From contig NZ_MQVS01000002.1 in the NCBI RefSeq assembly GCF_001907235.1, positions 186,001 through 250,000 on the forward strand: DNA of 64,000 nucleotides, written 5' to 3'. Each line of letters opens with the position of its first letter. Within the stretch, counting starts at the first letter, position 1. The position numbers and the translations under genes are program-made. Shown here in pieces: positions 1 through 7,972 of the stretch. Origin of the DNA: Buchananella hordeovulneris. Its GTDB lineage: Bacteria > Actinomycetota > Actinomycetes > Actinomycetales > Actinomycetaceae. The notes beneath the pieces were generated by a model that worked only from the letters and a program-made list of their open reading frames with translations, had not been told where the DNA came from and searched no databases.

Positions 1-636
1 CCCAAAATAGTTCGGGTGCCGCGACCAGCTCCAGACGCCGGAACGGATGAACTCGCCCTTATTAGCTGGATCGCGTCGGAACCGCGACTTCTGGGCGTCG
101 GCAACAAGTTCGAGCCCCCACCCAATCGCCCACACGCCACACCCCAACCAGGTCAGCCACCCCAACGGTGCGTCGGCGGCGGCCGTAATACCCGTCCACG
201 CTGCCAAAGCGGTGGCGCTCACCCACAGGCCCTGGATCGTCCACACCGAAAAGAGACGCGGTGGGTTGGGCAAGATCTCGGCAAACCGCGAGTCTCCACC
301 AGAACGTCTGGTGCGTAGGAACAAGAAAGTACCGAGCCTACCCGCCCACAAGATGACCATGGCCGCAAGCAGCCACCCGCGCGGGGAGAGATGGTCGACA
401 AGCAGGAGCGCCAGCATCGTGCCCAAAATGTAGGTGGCGCTACCCGTGGCATCAAAGAAGCGATCAGTTTGCTCCCGCCAGGAGTGGAAGAAAACGAGCC
501 ACTGCACCGCGAAAGCCAAAAGCACCAACCAGACCATCACGGGCCAGTTAGCTACCACCTGTCCCGCCTGACCGGTGGCCCACGCCAGAGCAAGTGCCAG
601 ACAGACCGAGAGCACGACAGTGACTACACTTTTCAT
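1..636 (-). CDS. DUF1295 / steroid 5-alpha-reductase-like membrane protein (3' end cut off)
   Basis: Reading leftwards from ATG at 636, 212 codons stay open to the window edge. The protein has several hydrophobic helices and ends in a WSRHPNYFG motif, the signature of the DUF1295 family (steroid 5-alpha-reductase C-terminal fold), where the HPNYF residues belong to the cofactor-binding core. Family members are integral-membrane reductases of mostly unknown substrate. The C-terminal 40-60 residues are missing. No Shine-Dalgarno precedes the start; TACTGT lies at 643-648, exactly six bases before the ATG, so the mRNA is probably leaderless. It is transcribed in the same direction as the VOC gene at 695-1219. 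Confidence 0.85.
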   Translation of the reverse strand, partial: MKSVVTVVLSVCLALALAWATGQAGQVVANWPVMVWLVLLAFAVQWLVFFHSWREQTDRFFDATGSATYILGTMLALLLVDHLSPRGWLLAAMVILWAGRLGTFLFLRTRRSGGDSRFAEILPNPPRLFSVWTIQGLWVSATALAAWTGITAAADAPLGWLTWLGCGVWAIGWGLELVADAQKSRFRRDPANKGEFIRSGVWSWSRHPNYFG

Positions 637-642
637 CACCGC

Positions 643-648
643 ACAGTA
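643..648 (-). promoter_or_regulatory. Candidate -10 box for the DUF1295 gene
   Basis: TACTGT on the minus strand fits TAnnnT and sits at -12 to -7 relative to the ATG at 636. No clear -35 box is visible. This would give a leaderless transcript. Confidence 0.45.
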
Positions 649-694
649 TCTAGTTGCTGCCAAACTGGCAATCAGAACCGGTCGATCGCGCCAG

Positions 695-1219
695 CTAGTC
701 AGCGCTATTCGTCTGGTCCTGGCGGGCAGCCCATTCGCTTACCCGGCGGACGCTCTCGGCCTCACTTAAGTCCTCAACCCGAGACATGACCGACCAACGT
801 ACCCCAAACGGGTCTCGCAGGGAGGCGTACCGATCCCCGGACACAAAGGTGCTGGCTGGCTCCCGCAGCGTCGCTCCGGCTGCCAGCGCCCGCGCCACGG
901 TGTCGTCGACGTCGGCGCAGTACAAGCTAAGGGAGTAGCAGTCCTCCTCCCCGTCTGGCCGCGCCACGAGCTGGTATGTGGGGTTTGGTTGCCCCAGCTG
1001 GAGCCTGCCGACACCGAAGTCGAGTTCGGCATGCACCACGCTGCCTTGGATTTCCGTCACTGTGACCACGCGGGCACCGAAGGCACGCTGGTAGAAGTCA
1101 ACCGCGGCCCCTGCTTGTGGCAGGGCAAGAAACGGTGTCAAACTGGTCCAGCCGTGGGGGATGCCGCGTGTGGTGTGCTTGCCGGAAATTCCCACCTGGG
1201 GTGCGTCGTTGTTGTGCAT
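695..1219 (-). CDS. VOC family protein (glyoxalase/PhnB-like)
   Basis: A 174-residue protein with one vicinal-oxygen-chelate module: the TPFLALPQAGAAVDFYQRAF opening, a central SLSLYCADVDDTVARALAAG segment and the C-terminal DPFGVRWSV motif match the PhnB/YdfO-like branch. These are small cytosolic proteins that bind metal and a small ligand; the substrate cannot be told from sequence. It is transcribed away from an AraC-type regulator that begins at about 1283, a common arrangement for a regulator and its target, though that link is inference. TAGGGT lies exactly six bases upstream of the ATG and there is no ribosome-binding site, which suggests a leaderless mRNA. Confidence 0.85.
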   Translation of the reverse strand: MHNNDAPQVGISGKHTTRGIPHGWTSLTPFLALPQAGAAVDFYQRAFGARVVTVTEIQGSVVHAELDFGVGRLQLGQPNPTYQLVARPDGEEDCYSLSLYCADVDDTVARALAAGATLREPASTFVSGDRYASLRDPFGVRWSVMSRVEDLSEAESVRRVSEWAARQDQTNSAD

Positions 1220-1225
1220 GCGCCG

Positions 1226-1231
1226 ACCCTA
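1226..1231 (-). promoter_or_regulatory. Candidate -10 box for the VOC gene
   Basis: TAGGGT on the minus strand at -12 to -7 of the ATG at 1219. The same hexamer recurs before hisE and ctpE. Confidence 0.45.
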
Positions 1232-1282
1232 GGCCGACGACGGGGCGGGCGGCTTGTAGATTCGCGACTCTTTGGGAGCTAC

Positions 1283-2080
1283 TTGGGACACCTAATCGAC
1301 CAGCGCGGCGTGCTGTATCCGGCCCAGCTGCCTACCTTCCACCGGGAGTCGGCCCCCGCGGAGCTGCGGGAACTGATCCGTTGGTTCTGGATTCCGCGCT
1401 GGAACCTGCCGCCAGGAGCCGTCTCCCGGCAGGAGGTGCTCCCTTTTCCTACCGCCAACCTCGTGGTTGAACCAGGTGGGGTGAGTCTGAGTGGCCCCAC
1501 CACCGGCATATCCCACCGCGAGCTGCGCGGCCACGGTTGGGCTGTCGGCGCGCTGTTACGCCCGGCTGCCTTGGCTCTCGTCCACCCGCAACCTCACATC
1601 CTCAATGACAGGGAGCTCCAGCTGTCCCTGCCAGCCTTGCACGCCGCCGTGGTCGAGGCGATGGGGGAGGACGACGAGGAACGCGGGCGCGGGCGAGCGG
1701 TCGACGCCTACAGCAGGTGGGCGGCAGCGAATCTGGCACCGCCCGACGAAGACGGCCGCCTGGCAAATCTGCTGGAAGAGGTCGTCTCCGCTAACCCCGA
1801 GATCACCCGCGTCGATCAGCTAGCCCAGAAGCTGCACCTGTCCGTGCGCTCCTTGCAACGGCTAACCAAGCGCTACATGGGGTTGCCCCCGCTGGCCATC
1901 ATTCGCCGGTACCGGCTCCAGGAGGCCGCTCACCGCTTACGCACCGACCCGTCCCTGTCTATCGCCCAGGTCGCGTTAGACCTGGGGTATGCGGATCAGG
2001 CCCATCTGGCCAACGATTTCCGCCGGGTCCTCGGTCTGCCTCCACACCGCTACCGATACCACCCGAAGCACTCCACTTGA
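1283..2080 (+). CDS. AraC-family transcriptional regulator
   Basis: A 265-residue regulator. The N-terminal half (ESAPAELRELIRWFWIPRW) is the ligand-binding domain seen in DUF6597-type AraC proteins. The C-terminal 90 residues carry two helix-turn-helix motifs, one around TRVDQLAQKLHLSVRSLQRL and the other around SIAQVALDLGYADQAHLAND, ending in the usual PPHRYR. No ATG or GTG fits the expected N-terminus. TTG at 1283 is preceded by GGGAG with a four-base gap and is the best start; GTG at 1310 is the alternative. Longer versions would run over the divergent VOC gene. The VOC gene is the likeliest target, by position only. Confidence 0.82.
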   Translation: MGHLIDQRGVLYPAQLPTFHRESAPAELRELIRWFWIPRWNLPPGAVSRQEVLPFPTANLVVEPGGVSLSGPTTGISHRELRGHGWAVGALLRPAALALVHPQPHILNDRELQLSLPALHAAVVEAMGEDDEERGRGRAVDAYSRWAAANLAPPDEDGRLANLLEEVVSANPEITRVDQLAQKLHLSVRSLQRLTKRYMGLPPLAIIRRYRLQEAAHRLRTDPSLSIAQVALDLGYADQAHLANDFRRVLGLPPHRYRYHPKHST

Positions 2081-2107
2081 GTTGGGCATCCAGGAGGACG
2101 GCGACAG

Positions 2108-2491
2108 CTAGTCCTCGGCCACCCCGCGATGGAAATAGCAGCGCAAACGTTCGCCGTCGTACCGCCACCTGGAAGTGCGCCGGGAGCTCCGCGCCCCAAT
2201 TTTGAGCCGATAAGTCAGCTCCACGGTGTCAGCATCCAGTAGGCGTGCCTGGCGGTCGATGAGGACATAACCGGCGGTGTTGGCTGGTCGCGCGCTGAGC
2301 GCGGCGATGGTCTCAGCTCGCTGCCACGACCTGCCGGACAGTCCAAACTCGACAAAATCGGGGGACAGCAGGCGCGCTACTGTCGCTGGATCGGCCCGCA
2401 CTGCGGGCTGCAGTAACGCTTCTTCGCGCGCCCAGGCGTCCCTACTCAGGACCGCTAGGCGTGCCTGGAGATCCGGGCGGCTGTCCATCAT
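2108..2491 (-). CDS. DUF4440 / SnoaL-like small protein
   Basis: A 127-residue protein whose layout (N-terminal helix with EEALLQPAVRADPATVARLLSPDFVEFG, then beta strands ending in SRWRYDGERLRCYFHRG) matches the DUF4440 family of cone-shaped NTF2-like folds. These often act as binding proteins or small enzymes; the function here is unknown. The chosen ATG at 2491 overlaps the stop of the upstream methyltransferase in an ATGATGG string, so the two genes are translationally coupled. A longer reading from 2587 would lie inside the methyltransferase and is unlikely. Confidence 0.75.
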   Translation of the reverse strand: MMDSRPDLQARLAVLSRDAWAREEALLQPAVRADPATVARLLSPDFVEFGLSGRSWQRAETIAALSARPANTAGYVLIDRQARLLDADTVELTYRLKIGARSSRRTSRWRYDGERLRCYFHRGVAED

Positions 2492-3294
2492 GCCGTGTGC
2501 GGACGAGCCGTGGCCGACCAAATCGTCCAGTAGTCGACTTCGACGAGCTTCTCTCCGGGGCGGCGTGCGGCTGCCACCTGGCCACAAATGTAGTCAGCCA
2601 GCTCGGACAATTCTTGGTCAGTAAGTTCGTGTAGTAGCGAACGCCCGGTGCGGGCAAGCAAGTCGGCACGCAGTTCGGATACGTCATGGTAGGTACGGCG
2701 CACCTCGGCTAGCCGGTGTTGGTCCCGCAATTCGAAACCCGTCTCCGTTAGGTCCGCTAGCAGCCTCTCCGCCCGCAACCGCCTGTTTCTCTCTACATCG
2801 GCCAGGTGCGGGAAACATGTGAAGAACCAGCCACGTATGTGGGTGGGGGAGGGCGGAGCAAAGACATCGGCTGCGGTGCGGTCTTGGATCAGGAGCACGC
2901 CTTCCGCCCGCAGGATTCGGTGCGTTTCGATCAGGGCGGCGGGGATGTCTGGTAGGTGGTGAATGAGTGCCCGCCACAGCACCAAGTCCATTTCGCCCGT
3001 CGGCAGTCCGGTGTTTGTGGCTTGCCCCTGCCTGAAGCGCACCGATGCTAGGTGCTGACTGGCGGCCCGCTGGCGGGCGTCGCGGACCATTTGCGCTGAG
3101 AAGTCAACGCCGACGACGCTGGCGGCCCCGGCGGCGGCCAGGGCAGTGGAGTAGATGCCACCACCACAGCCGATGTCCGCCACCCGGCTGCCACGCACTG
3201 GGGCCAGAGCAGAAATCGCGTCCAGCCAGCCAGTATCGGCGCTCCGGGAAGCATAGGTGCCAGCAACGGCTGGGGAGTGAAAATCTATCGCCAA
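2488..3294 (-). CDS. SAM-dependent class I methyltransferase
   Basis: A 268-residue protein with motif I VADIGCGGG at about residues 38-46, the acidic strand-2 end VVGVDFS, and motif post-I MDLVLWRALIHHLP, all typical of class I SAM methyltransferases of the UbiE/Methyltransf_25 type. The substrate is unknown. The frame stays open to 3330, but only TTG at 3294 has a good ribosome-binding site (GGGAGG five bases before), so that start is chosen. A promoter with TTGCGC at 3352-3357 and TAACTT at 3329-3334, 17 bases apart, encloses a palindrome, so repression is likely. It is coupled to the DUF4440 gene downstream. Confidence 0.82.
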   Translation of the reverse strand: MAIDFHSPAVAGTYASRSADTGWLDAISALAPVRGSRVADIGCGGGIYSTALAAAGAASVVGVDFSAQMVRDARQRAASQHLASVRFRQGQATNTGLPTGEMDLVLWRALIHHLPDIPAALIETHRILRAEGVLLIQDRTAADVFAPPSPTHIRGWFFTCFPHLADVERNRRLRAERLLADLTETGFELRDQHRLAEVRRTYHDVSELRADLLARTGRSLLHELTDQELSELADYICGQVAAARRPGEKLVEVDYWTIWSATARPHTA

Positions 3295-3328
3295 GGAAGC
3301 CTCCCGAAACGCTACTCCGTCGCCACCC

Positions 3329-3357
3329 AAGTTATCTTGACATCAAGACATGCGCAA
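3329..3357. promoter_or_regulatory. Divergent promoter region with palindromic operator TCTTGA-CA-TCAAGA
   Basis: TCTTGA at 3335-3340 and TCAAGA at 3343-3348 form a perfect inverted repeat. On the minus strand it fills the 17-base spacer between TTGCGC (3357-3352) and TAACTT (3334-3329). On the plus strand a consensus TTGACA at 3337-3342 overlaps it. The arm sequence resembles MarR-family operators (inference). One repressor could control both the methyltransferase and the AhpD-like gene. Confidence 0.6.
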
Positions 3358-3364
3358 GGATGGT

Positions 3365-3452
3365 TTCCTGCCCGCCTCCTTGGAGGCGCTCGGCGGTGAC
3401 GTACCGGAAGGTTTGTCCCCCAGTGGCTTCCCGCCCGCCTCCTGGGGGCGCT
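3365..3452 (+). repeat. Two imperfect 25-26 base repeats, each with a hairpin, in the AhpD-like gene leader
   Basis: Copies at 3365-3390 and 3428-3452 share TTCC[T/C]GCCCGCCTCCT and a GGCGCT end. Each can fold GCCTCC against GGAGGC or its GGGGGC variant. They sit in the 188-base stretch between the operator and the AhpD-like start. Role unknown. Confidence 0.5.
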
Positions 3453-3538
3453 ACCGCGCCGGGAATAATGACCCGGCCAGCGGCGTTTGGCCAGCAGCGT
3501 GCCCAGTCGGTGGGCCAAGGAGACGACGAGAGGAAAAC

Positions 3539-3982
3539 ATGGCCGCTGTAAACGTCATGAAGGAACAGCCGAGCAGCCTCCAAGCGCTCACCGCGCTAAC
3601 CAAGGAGACCGATGCGGTATTCGAACAGGCAGGCCTATCCCGCGGCTTGGCGGAGCTCATTAAGGTTCGCGTCTCCCAACTGAACGGCTGCGCCTACTGC
3701 CTGCGCAGCCACGTCCAGGCCGCCCAGGCGGCGGGAGAGGACACCGACCGTCTGACTTTGCTTTCCGCCTGGTGGGAGACCCAGGTATATACGGAACAAG
3801 AACGAGCCGCCCTGGCATTGGCCGAACAGGTTACCCGCCTGGCGGTACCAGAGGACCGCAGCTGGGATACCGGCGTCTTGACACCCCAGCAGGTGAGCGC
3901 CGTCATCTGGGTAGCCACCGTCATCGGCGCCTGGAATCGGGTGGTGCTCTCCAGCCACCCCGCCGTCAAACCGGTCGCCTAG
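3539..3982 (+). CDS. AhpD-like carboxymuconolactone decarboxylase family protein
   Basis: A 147-residue protein with the CxxC-xxx-H redox motif CAYCLRSH (Cys51, Cys54, His58) in the helix KVRVSQLNGCAYC, as in alkylhydroperoxidase AhpD and other CMD-family enzymes. Members reduce peroxides through the cysteine pair, sometimes with lipoamide-linked partners. The start at 3539 has GAGAGGA upstream at good spacing; the frame is open back to 3350, but that part looks like a leader with repeats rather than protein. It is divergent from the methyltransferase across the palindrome at 3335-3348 and convergent with the lipoprotein gene through a shared terminator. Confidence 0.85.
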   Translation: MAAVNVMKEQPSSLQALTALTKETDAVFEQAGLSRGLAELIKVRVSQLNGCAYCLRSHVQAAQAAGEDTDRLTLLSAWWETQVYTEQERAALALAEQVTRLAVPEDRSWDTGVLTPQQVSAVIWVATVIGAWNRVVLSSHPAVKPVA

Positions 3983-3997
3983 CGTCGCTGCAGCACC

Positions 3998-4024
3998 GAG
4001 GGGCAGGCCTTTGGCCTGCCCCTC
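3998..4024. terminator. Bidirectional terminator between AhpD-like and lipoprotein genes
   Basis: A perfect 12-base stem (GAGGGGCAGGCC at 3998-4009, its complement at 4013-4024) with a TTT loop lies between the convergent stop codons at 3982 and 4026. Confidence 0.75.
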
Positions 4025-4025
4025 G

Positions 4026-4709
4026 CTAATTACTGGAGAGAAAACCCAGGATGATCGAGTCCAAGTTCCATTGGGCACACATGTCGTCCAGGTCCGACTG
4101 GAGCGCTTCCGCGTCACTCGAAGCTTGGCGCTGTTCCGCCAGCAATGCGGCCAGCTGCAATCGTTCGGTAGGACTGGCGCCCATATACGTCGCGCAGGTA
4201 ACTCGATGCACATTGCCCACTTGGACTTCCGGCGAATCATCCAGCAAGTACTGAATCATGTCGGCGATCGCCACCAGCTCTACCGGCGGAAAGCCAAAGA
4301 AGTCACAATACCCCTCAAGATTCCGCCTGAACGAATCGGACAGCACAAAACCCGTGCCCCAATCCCGCTCTGCAAAGTGTGCTGCCACCCCCTCTTCCCA
4401 ACCTGTGGCACCAATATCCAGGCACGTGAAGCCAATTGCCTCCGGGTACTGCGCCAACCCTTCCGGTTGCAGGCGACGAATATCTACATCCGGGGAACCC
4501 ACGGAAGAGAAAAACTCCAACCCTGCCTGTAACCCCATATCCTCGCTGACCTCCGAATCACCCGTCTGATCCCATGTGGTTGGGGGAGTGACCTGGACAG
4601 AGTAGATCGTCGCCTTAGCCTGCGGCGGAGAAAAATTGGTGGGCGAGGCAGTGCTGCAGCCACCGAAAACCACCAGACAAAAGACAACAGCCAAACCTCG
4701 ATGCCCCAT
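4026..4709 (-). CDS. Predicted lipoprotein of unknown function
   Basis: A 227-residue protein with a short signal peptide ending in the lipobox VFGGC (lipidated Cys18), followed by a Ser/Thr/Pro-rich linker. Export and diacylglyceryl attachment are therefore likely, which would make it a substrate for the Lnt encoded at 14670-16304. The mature part holds six or so cysteines and no family motif I recognise. It ends in a charged, probably helical stretch (LAALLAEQRQASSDAEALQSD). GGAGG lies four bases before the ATG at 4709; a GTG directly upstream is possible. It follows the TetR gene by 37 bases on the same strand and may share its transcript. Confidence 0.7.
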   Translation of the reverse strand: MGHRGLAVVFCLVVFGGCSTASPTNFSPPQAKATIYSVQVTPPTTWDQTGDSEVSEDMGLQAGLEFFSSVGSPDVDIRRLQPEGLAQYPEAIGFTCLDIGATGWEEGVAAHFAERDWGTGFVLSDSFRRNLEGYCDFFGFPPVELVAIADMIQYLLDDSPEVQVGNVHRVTCATYMGASPTERLQLAALLAEQRQASSDAEALQSDLDDMCAQWNLDSIILGFLSSN

Positions 4710-4746
4710 CACGCCTCCCTACTTTTTGCGACCATTGCTCCTCCTG

Positions 4747-5307
4747 CTAGGTGCCCTGCAGCGCACCTAAACCGTCATGCAGCGCACCCACAGCGCTGAC
4801 CAACTGGCTATCGCTCGCCGCCCAGTTAACTAGCACTCCTAGACAGGCCGCCAGCACCCCGGCGGCCACCGCTCGCGCCTCGAATCCAGGCACCCCCTGC
4901 CCGACAAGCACCTGCGTAATTTGATTCTCCTCCTCCTGCAAGCCCGCCCAGGCTGCGCCACGCAATGCGTGCACCTGCCCAATGAGACGCAAACGCTGCC
5001 GAAACTGCACTGCATTCAAGGCCGAGCGCACTCCCGTTTGCCCGATCGACTCCAAGGCAGCGCCCAGGCAGCGATGCCAGGCAGACGAAGAATCATCCTG
5101 CTTCGCAAGCGAGAACGCTATCGAAAACGGCAGCAAGTCAACCGTCACCACTGATTCCTTCGTCGGGAAATGCCGAAAGAAGGTCATGTGGGATACCGCG
5201 GCAGCACGCGCGATCTGCTGTACCGAAGTGGCGTCGTAGCCGTCGCGCGCGAACAGTAACAGGGCGACATCTTGCAAGCGTTTGGCGGTAGGAGACAGCA
5301 CCTTCAT
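4747..5307 (-). CDS. TetR/AcrR-family transcriptional regulator
   Basis: A 186-residue regulator with the N-terminal TetR DNA-binding domain: LFARDGYDATSVQQIARAAAVSHMTFFRHFPTKE holds the helix-turn-helix and the following YRYF-like helix. The C-terminal ligand domain ends in AAGVLAACLGVLVNW and is not assignable to a ligand class. A perfect 15-base palindrome (5315-5329) overlaps the candidate -10 box TAACAT (5314-5319), which lies six bases before the ATG, so autorepression is likely. Targets probably include itself and the downstream lipoprotein gene, and possibly pepN, whose promoter lies about 70 bases away on the other strand. Confidence 0.87.
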   Translation of the reverse strand: MKVLSPTAKRLQDVALLLFARDGYDATSVQQIARAAAVSHMTFFRHFPTKESVVTVDLLPFSIAFSLAKQDDSSSAWHRCLGAALESIGQTGVRSALNAVQFRQRLRLIGQVHALRGAAWAGLQEEENQITQVLVGQGVPGFEARAVAAGVLAACLGVLVNWAASDSQLVSAVGALHDGLGALQGT

Positions 5308-5314
5308 ACCGCCA

Positions 5315-5329
5315 TGTTAGCAGCTAACA
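5315..5329. promoter_or_regulatory. TetR-type operator palindrome
   Basis: TGTTAGC-A-GCTAACA is a perfect inverted repeat with seven-base arms. It overlaps the tetR -10 hexamer TAACAT. A further partial repeat (GTTAGTCAGTAAC) follows at 5330-5342. Confidence 0.65.
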
Positions 5330-5395
5330 GTTAGTCAGTAACAGGGGAGTGGTCACCAGACCAGCCCCCTCAAGGAGGCTCCAAGCCGTCGCCCG

Positions 5396-5401
5396 TAAAA
5401 T
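5396..5401 (+). promoter_or_regulatory. -10 box of pepN
   Basis: TAAAAT at exactly -12 to -7 of the pepN ATG (5408). The only AGGAGG is more than 25 bases upstream of the ATG, too far for ribosome binding, so a leaderless transcript is likely. Confidence 0.6.
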
Positions 5402-5407
5402 GTCGCC

Positions 5408-7972
5408 ATGGCCTACAACCTCACGCGCCACGAGGCCGCGCATCGTTCCCAGATCGCCACCCTGCACGCCACCTCCGTGCACCTGGACCTGTCGCACGTC
5501 GAGCGCGCAGACGCCCAAACTTTCACCGCGACTTCCACCCTGGAGTTCACCCTCACGGAGCCGGACATTTTCATCGACTGCGTGGCGCACACCGTGGACG
5601 AGGTGCAGTTAGACGACCAGCCCGTGCCGTTCCAGCACGATGGCTCCCGAATATTTCTCACAGGTTTGCAAGGCGGGCGGCACCGGGTGCAGGTTGCAGC
5701 AACCATGCAGTATTCACGCACCGGGGAAGGCCTGCACCGCAACGTCGATCCGGTGGACGGTCAGGTATACCTCTACACTCAATTCGAACCCACGGACGCT
5801 CGCCGCGCTTACGCTTGCTTTGACCAACCTGACTTCAAGGCGCCTTTTACCCTCTCGGTAACTGCCCCGAGCTCTTTTACGGTAGTAGCCAATCAGCCCG
5901 CCCTGAGCCGCACCTCCCAGGGGCAGGTAGTCACAACTCACTTTGCCCCCACTCCGCCGATATCCAGCTATCTGACTGCGGTGTGCGCCGGTCCATACGC
6001 CCGCCTAGCTGGACAAACTTGGCGTGGGAACTGTGCTGGCGCAGAGGTTGTTATCCCCGTCAACGTCTACGTGCGCGCCTCGCTGGCAGCCAGAGTGGAT
6101 ATAGATTTCATTTCCACCATAACCAGTCAAGGCCTCTCGCTCATGCACGAGCGTTTTGGCTATGCTTACCCGTGGGGAAAGTATGATCAAGTCTTCGTGC
6201 CGGAGTACAACTTGGGGGCCATGGAGAATCCCGGCTGCGTAACCTTCACCGAGGCTTTTTTACCCAAATCTACCCCCACTACCGTCGAACGACAGCGACT
6301 GGCAAACACCATTTTGCACGAGATGGCCCACATGTGGTTTGGAGATCTCGTTACCCCTCTTTGGTGGGATGATCTCTGGTTGAAAGAATCGTTCGCTGAC
6401 TTCATGGGATCTTACGCTGCCGCGAGCGCCACTGAGTTCACGGACGAGTGGGTGTCGTTTTGTGTCGGCCGCAAGCGGTGGGCCTACTTGCAGGATTCCT
6501 ACCGCACCACCCACCCGATTTTGGCAGACATTCCGGACGTGGAGGCGGCCAGCCAGAACTTCGACGGCATCACTTACGCCAAGGGGGCGGCAGTGCTCAA
6601 GCAACTGGTTGCGTTCGTTGGGGAGGAAAACTTTTTCGCCGCGACCAGGGCCTTCTTTACGCGGCATGCTTTTGCCACCGCCACGTTAAAAGACTTTCTC
6701 GTCTGCCTATCGCAGGCCTCGGGCCGCGACATGTCCGCCTGGGCCCAGGTTTGGTTGGGGACCGCAGGCCCCTCTTTGCTGCGCTGTCATTGGCAAACCG
6801 ATCCCAGCGGCAAGGTCGCGCACCTTGAGTTGACGCAGGAGGGGAGTGACGGCCCGGCAGGCTCCCCAGTGCTCCGCCCACACCGCATCAACATTGGCTG
6901 TTACCAGGTGCAGGGGGAGGCGCTCCAGCTGCTGGCCAGGTTCCCAACCACCCTCACTGCGGCCAGGGGGGAGCTCACCGCCGCCCGCGGACTGACAAAG
7001 CCAGATTTGATCGTGGTCAACGACGACGATCTCACCTACGGCATCTGTCATTTAGACCCGGTATCAACCGCAACCGCACTGCGCCACGTCTCGCGGTTGC
7101 CGGGCGAGCTGTCGGCAGCGGTGGTGTGGTCGAGTCTTTACAACATGGTGCGAGACGGCGCTCTGCCCGCCACCGACTTCCTCACCGCCGTTCTCACGCA
7201 CGCCCCGCACACGCGCGACACGGCGCTAGTAACGGAGCTACTGCGGCAGGCACAGCTGACAGTAGAGAACTATGTGGCACCGGCGGGACGGGATGCCGCG
7301 CGCCAGCAGTGGGCCTCTGGGCTCGCAGCGGCTCTCCAGGCTGCAGAGCCGGGAGCACAGCTGCAACAGTTACTTGCCCGCGCCTTGGTGGGCGTGCGGT
7401 TGGTACCGGAGGCGTATCGGCCGACCTATGTTCCCCAGCTGCACACCCTTTTGGCCGAACAGTTGCCCGGACTGGAGGTGGGGCAGGAATTGCGGTGGGA
7501 GATCCTCATCGCGCTGCAGGCAGCAGGTGCGTCAACCACTGAGTTGGTCCGGGCGGAACAGCAACGCGACCCGTCCGGCGACGGACAGTGCGCGGTTTTA
7601 CGACTGCAGGCCGCCACGGGAACCTTTGAGGCGAAGAAAACAGCCTGGAATAAGGCCGTATCCGGCGATCTGACGAACGATCAGGTCTCTGCCTGCATTA
7701 ACGGATTCACCCAGGCGGACGACGCCCTGCTGGGCCGTTTCGTCGATGAGTATTTTGCGTTGCTGCCGACCGTCTGGCAGCAGCATTCCATCGGCATCGC
7801 TCGTCGGCTCGTGGTAGGCCTTTTCCCGTTGTACACGCCCACTCCGCAGGAGGTCGCCGAGCGGACCCGGCAGGTGCTGGCCAGTACTTGGCCCACCCGA
7901 GCCCTGGCCCGGCTACTGAAAGAACGGTTAGATGAGCTGGAACGCAACCAACGAGTACAGGCCACACAATGA
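5408..7972 (+). CDS. pepN: Aminopeptidase N (M1 family zinc metallopeptidase)
   Basis: An 854-residue cytosolic aminopeptidase that removes N-terminal residues from peptides. It has the M1 exopeptidase motif GAMEN (270-274), the zinc site HEMAH (304-308) and the third ligand Glu327 in WLKESFA, 18 residues on, all canonical. An N-terminal beta-sandwich domain precedes the catalytic domain, and the last 350 residues form the ERAP1-C-like helical domain of actinobacterial PepN. Length is normal. The stop codon overlaps the start of the first DUF881 gene (ATGA), so the division-associated block downstream may be co-transcribed. The start at 5408 fits a leaderless mRNA. Confidence 0.95.
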   Translation: MAYNLTRHEAAHRSQIATLHATSVHLDLSHVERADAQTFTATSTLEFTLTEPDIFIDCVAHTVDEVQLDDQPVPFQHDGSRIFLTGLQGGRHRVQVAATMQYSRTGEGLHRNVDPVDGQVYLYTQFEPTDARRAYACFDQPDFKAPFTLSVTAPSSFTVVANQPALSRTSQGQVVTTHFAPTPPISSYLTAVCAGPYARLAGQTWRGNCAGAEVVIPVNVYVRASLAARVDIDFISTITSQGLSLMHERFGYAYPWGKYDQVFVPEYNLGAMENPGCVTFTEAFLPKSTPTTVERQRLANTILHEMAHMWFGDLVTPLWWDDLWLKESFADFMGSYAAASATEFTDEWVSFCVGRKRWAYLQDSYRTTHPILADIPDVEAASQNFDGITYAKGAAVLKQLVAFVGEENFFAATRAFFTRHAFATATLKDFLVCLSQASGRDMSAWAQVWLGTAGPSLLRCHWQTDPSGKVAHLELTQEGSDGPAGSPVLRPHRINIGCYQVQGEALQLLARFPTTLTAARGELTAARGLTKPDLIVVNDDDLTYGICHLDPVSTATALRHVSRLPGELSAAVVWSSLYNMVRDGALPATDFLTAVLTHAPHTRDTALVTELLRQAQLTVENYVAPAGRDAARQQWASGLAAALQAAEPGAQLQQLLARALVGVRLVPEAYRPTYVPQLHTLLAEQLPGLEVGQELRWEILIALQAAGASTTELVRAEQQRDPSGDGQCAVLRLQAATGTFEAKKTAWNKAVSGDLTNDQVSACINGFTQADDALLGRFVDEYFALLPTVWQQHSIGIARRLVVGLFPLYTPTPQEVAERTRQVLASTWPTRALARLLKERLDELERNQRVQATQ

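Noticed and set aside
1-11. CCCAAAATAG shared with the terminator at 13910
   Set aside because: At the window edge these bases encode NYFG of a conserved motif, so the match is chance.
989-1282. N-terminal extension of the AraC regulator
   Set aside because: It lies over the divergent VOC gene and has no family similarity; TTG at 1283 with GGGAG upstream fits better.
3350-3538. In-frame 63-residue extension of the AhpD-like protein
   Set aside because: It has no family similarity, encodes two hairpin repeats, and the ATG at 3539 has a good ribosome-binding site.
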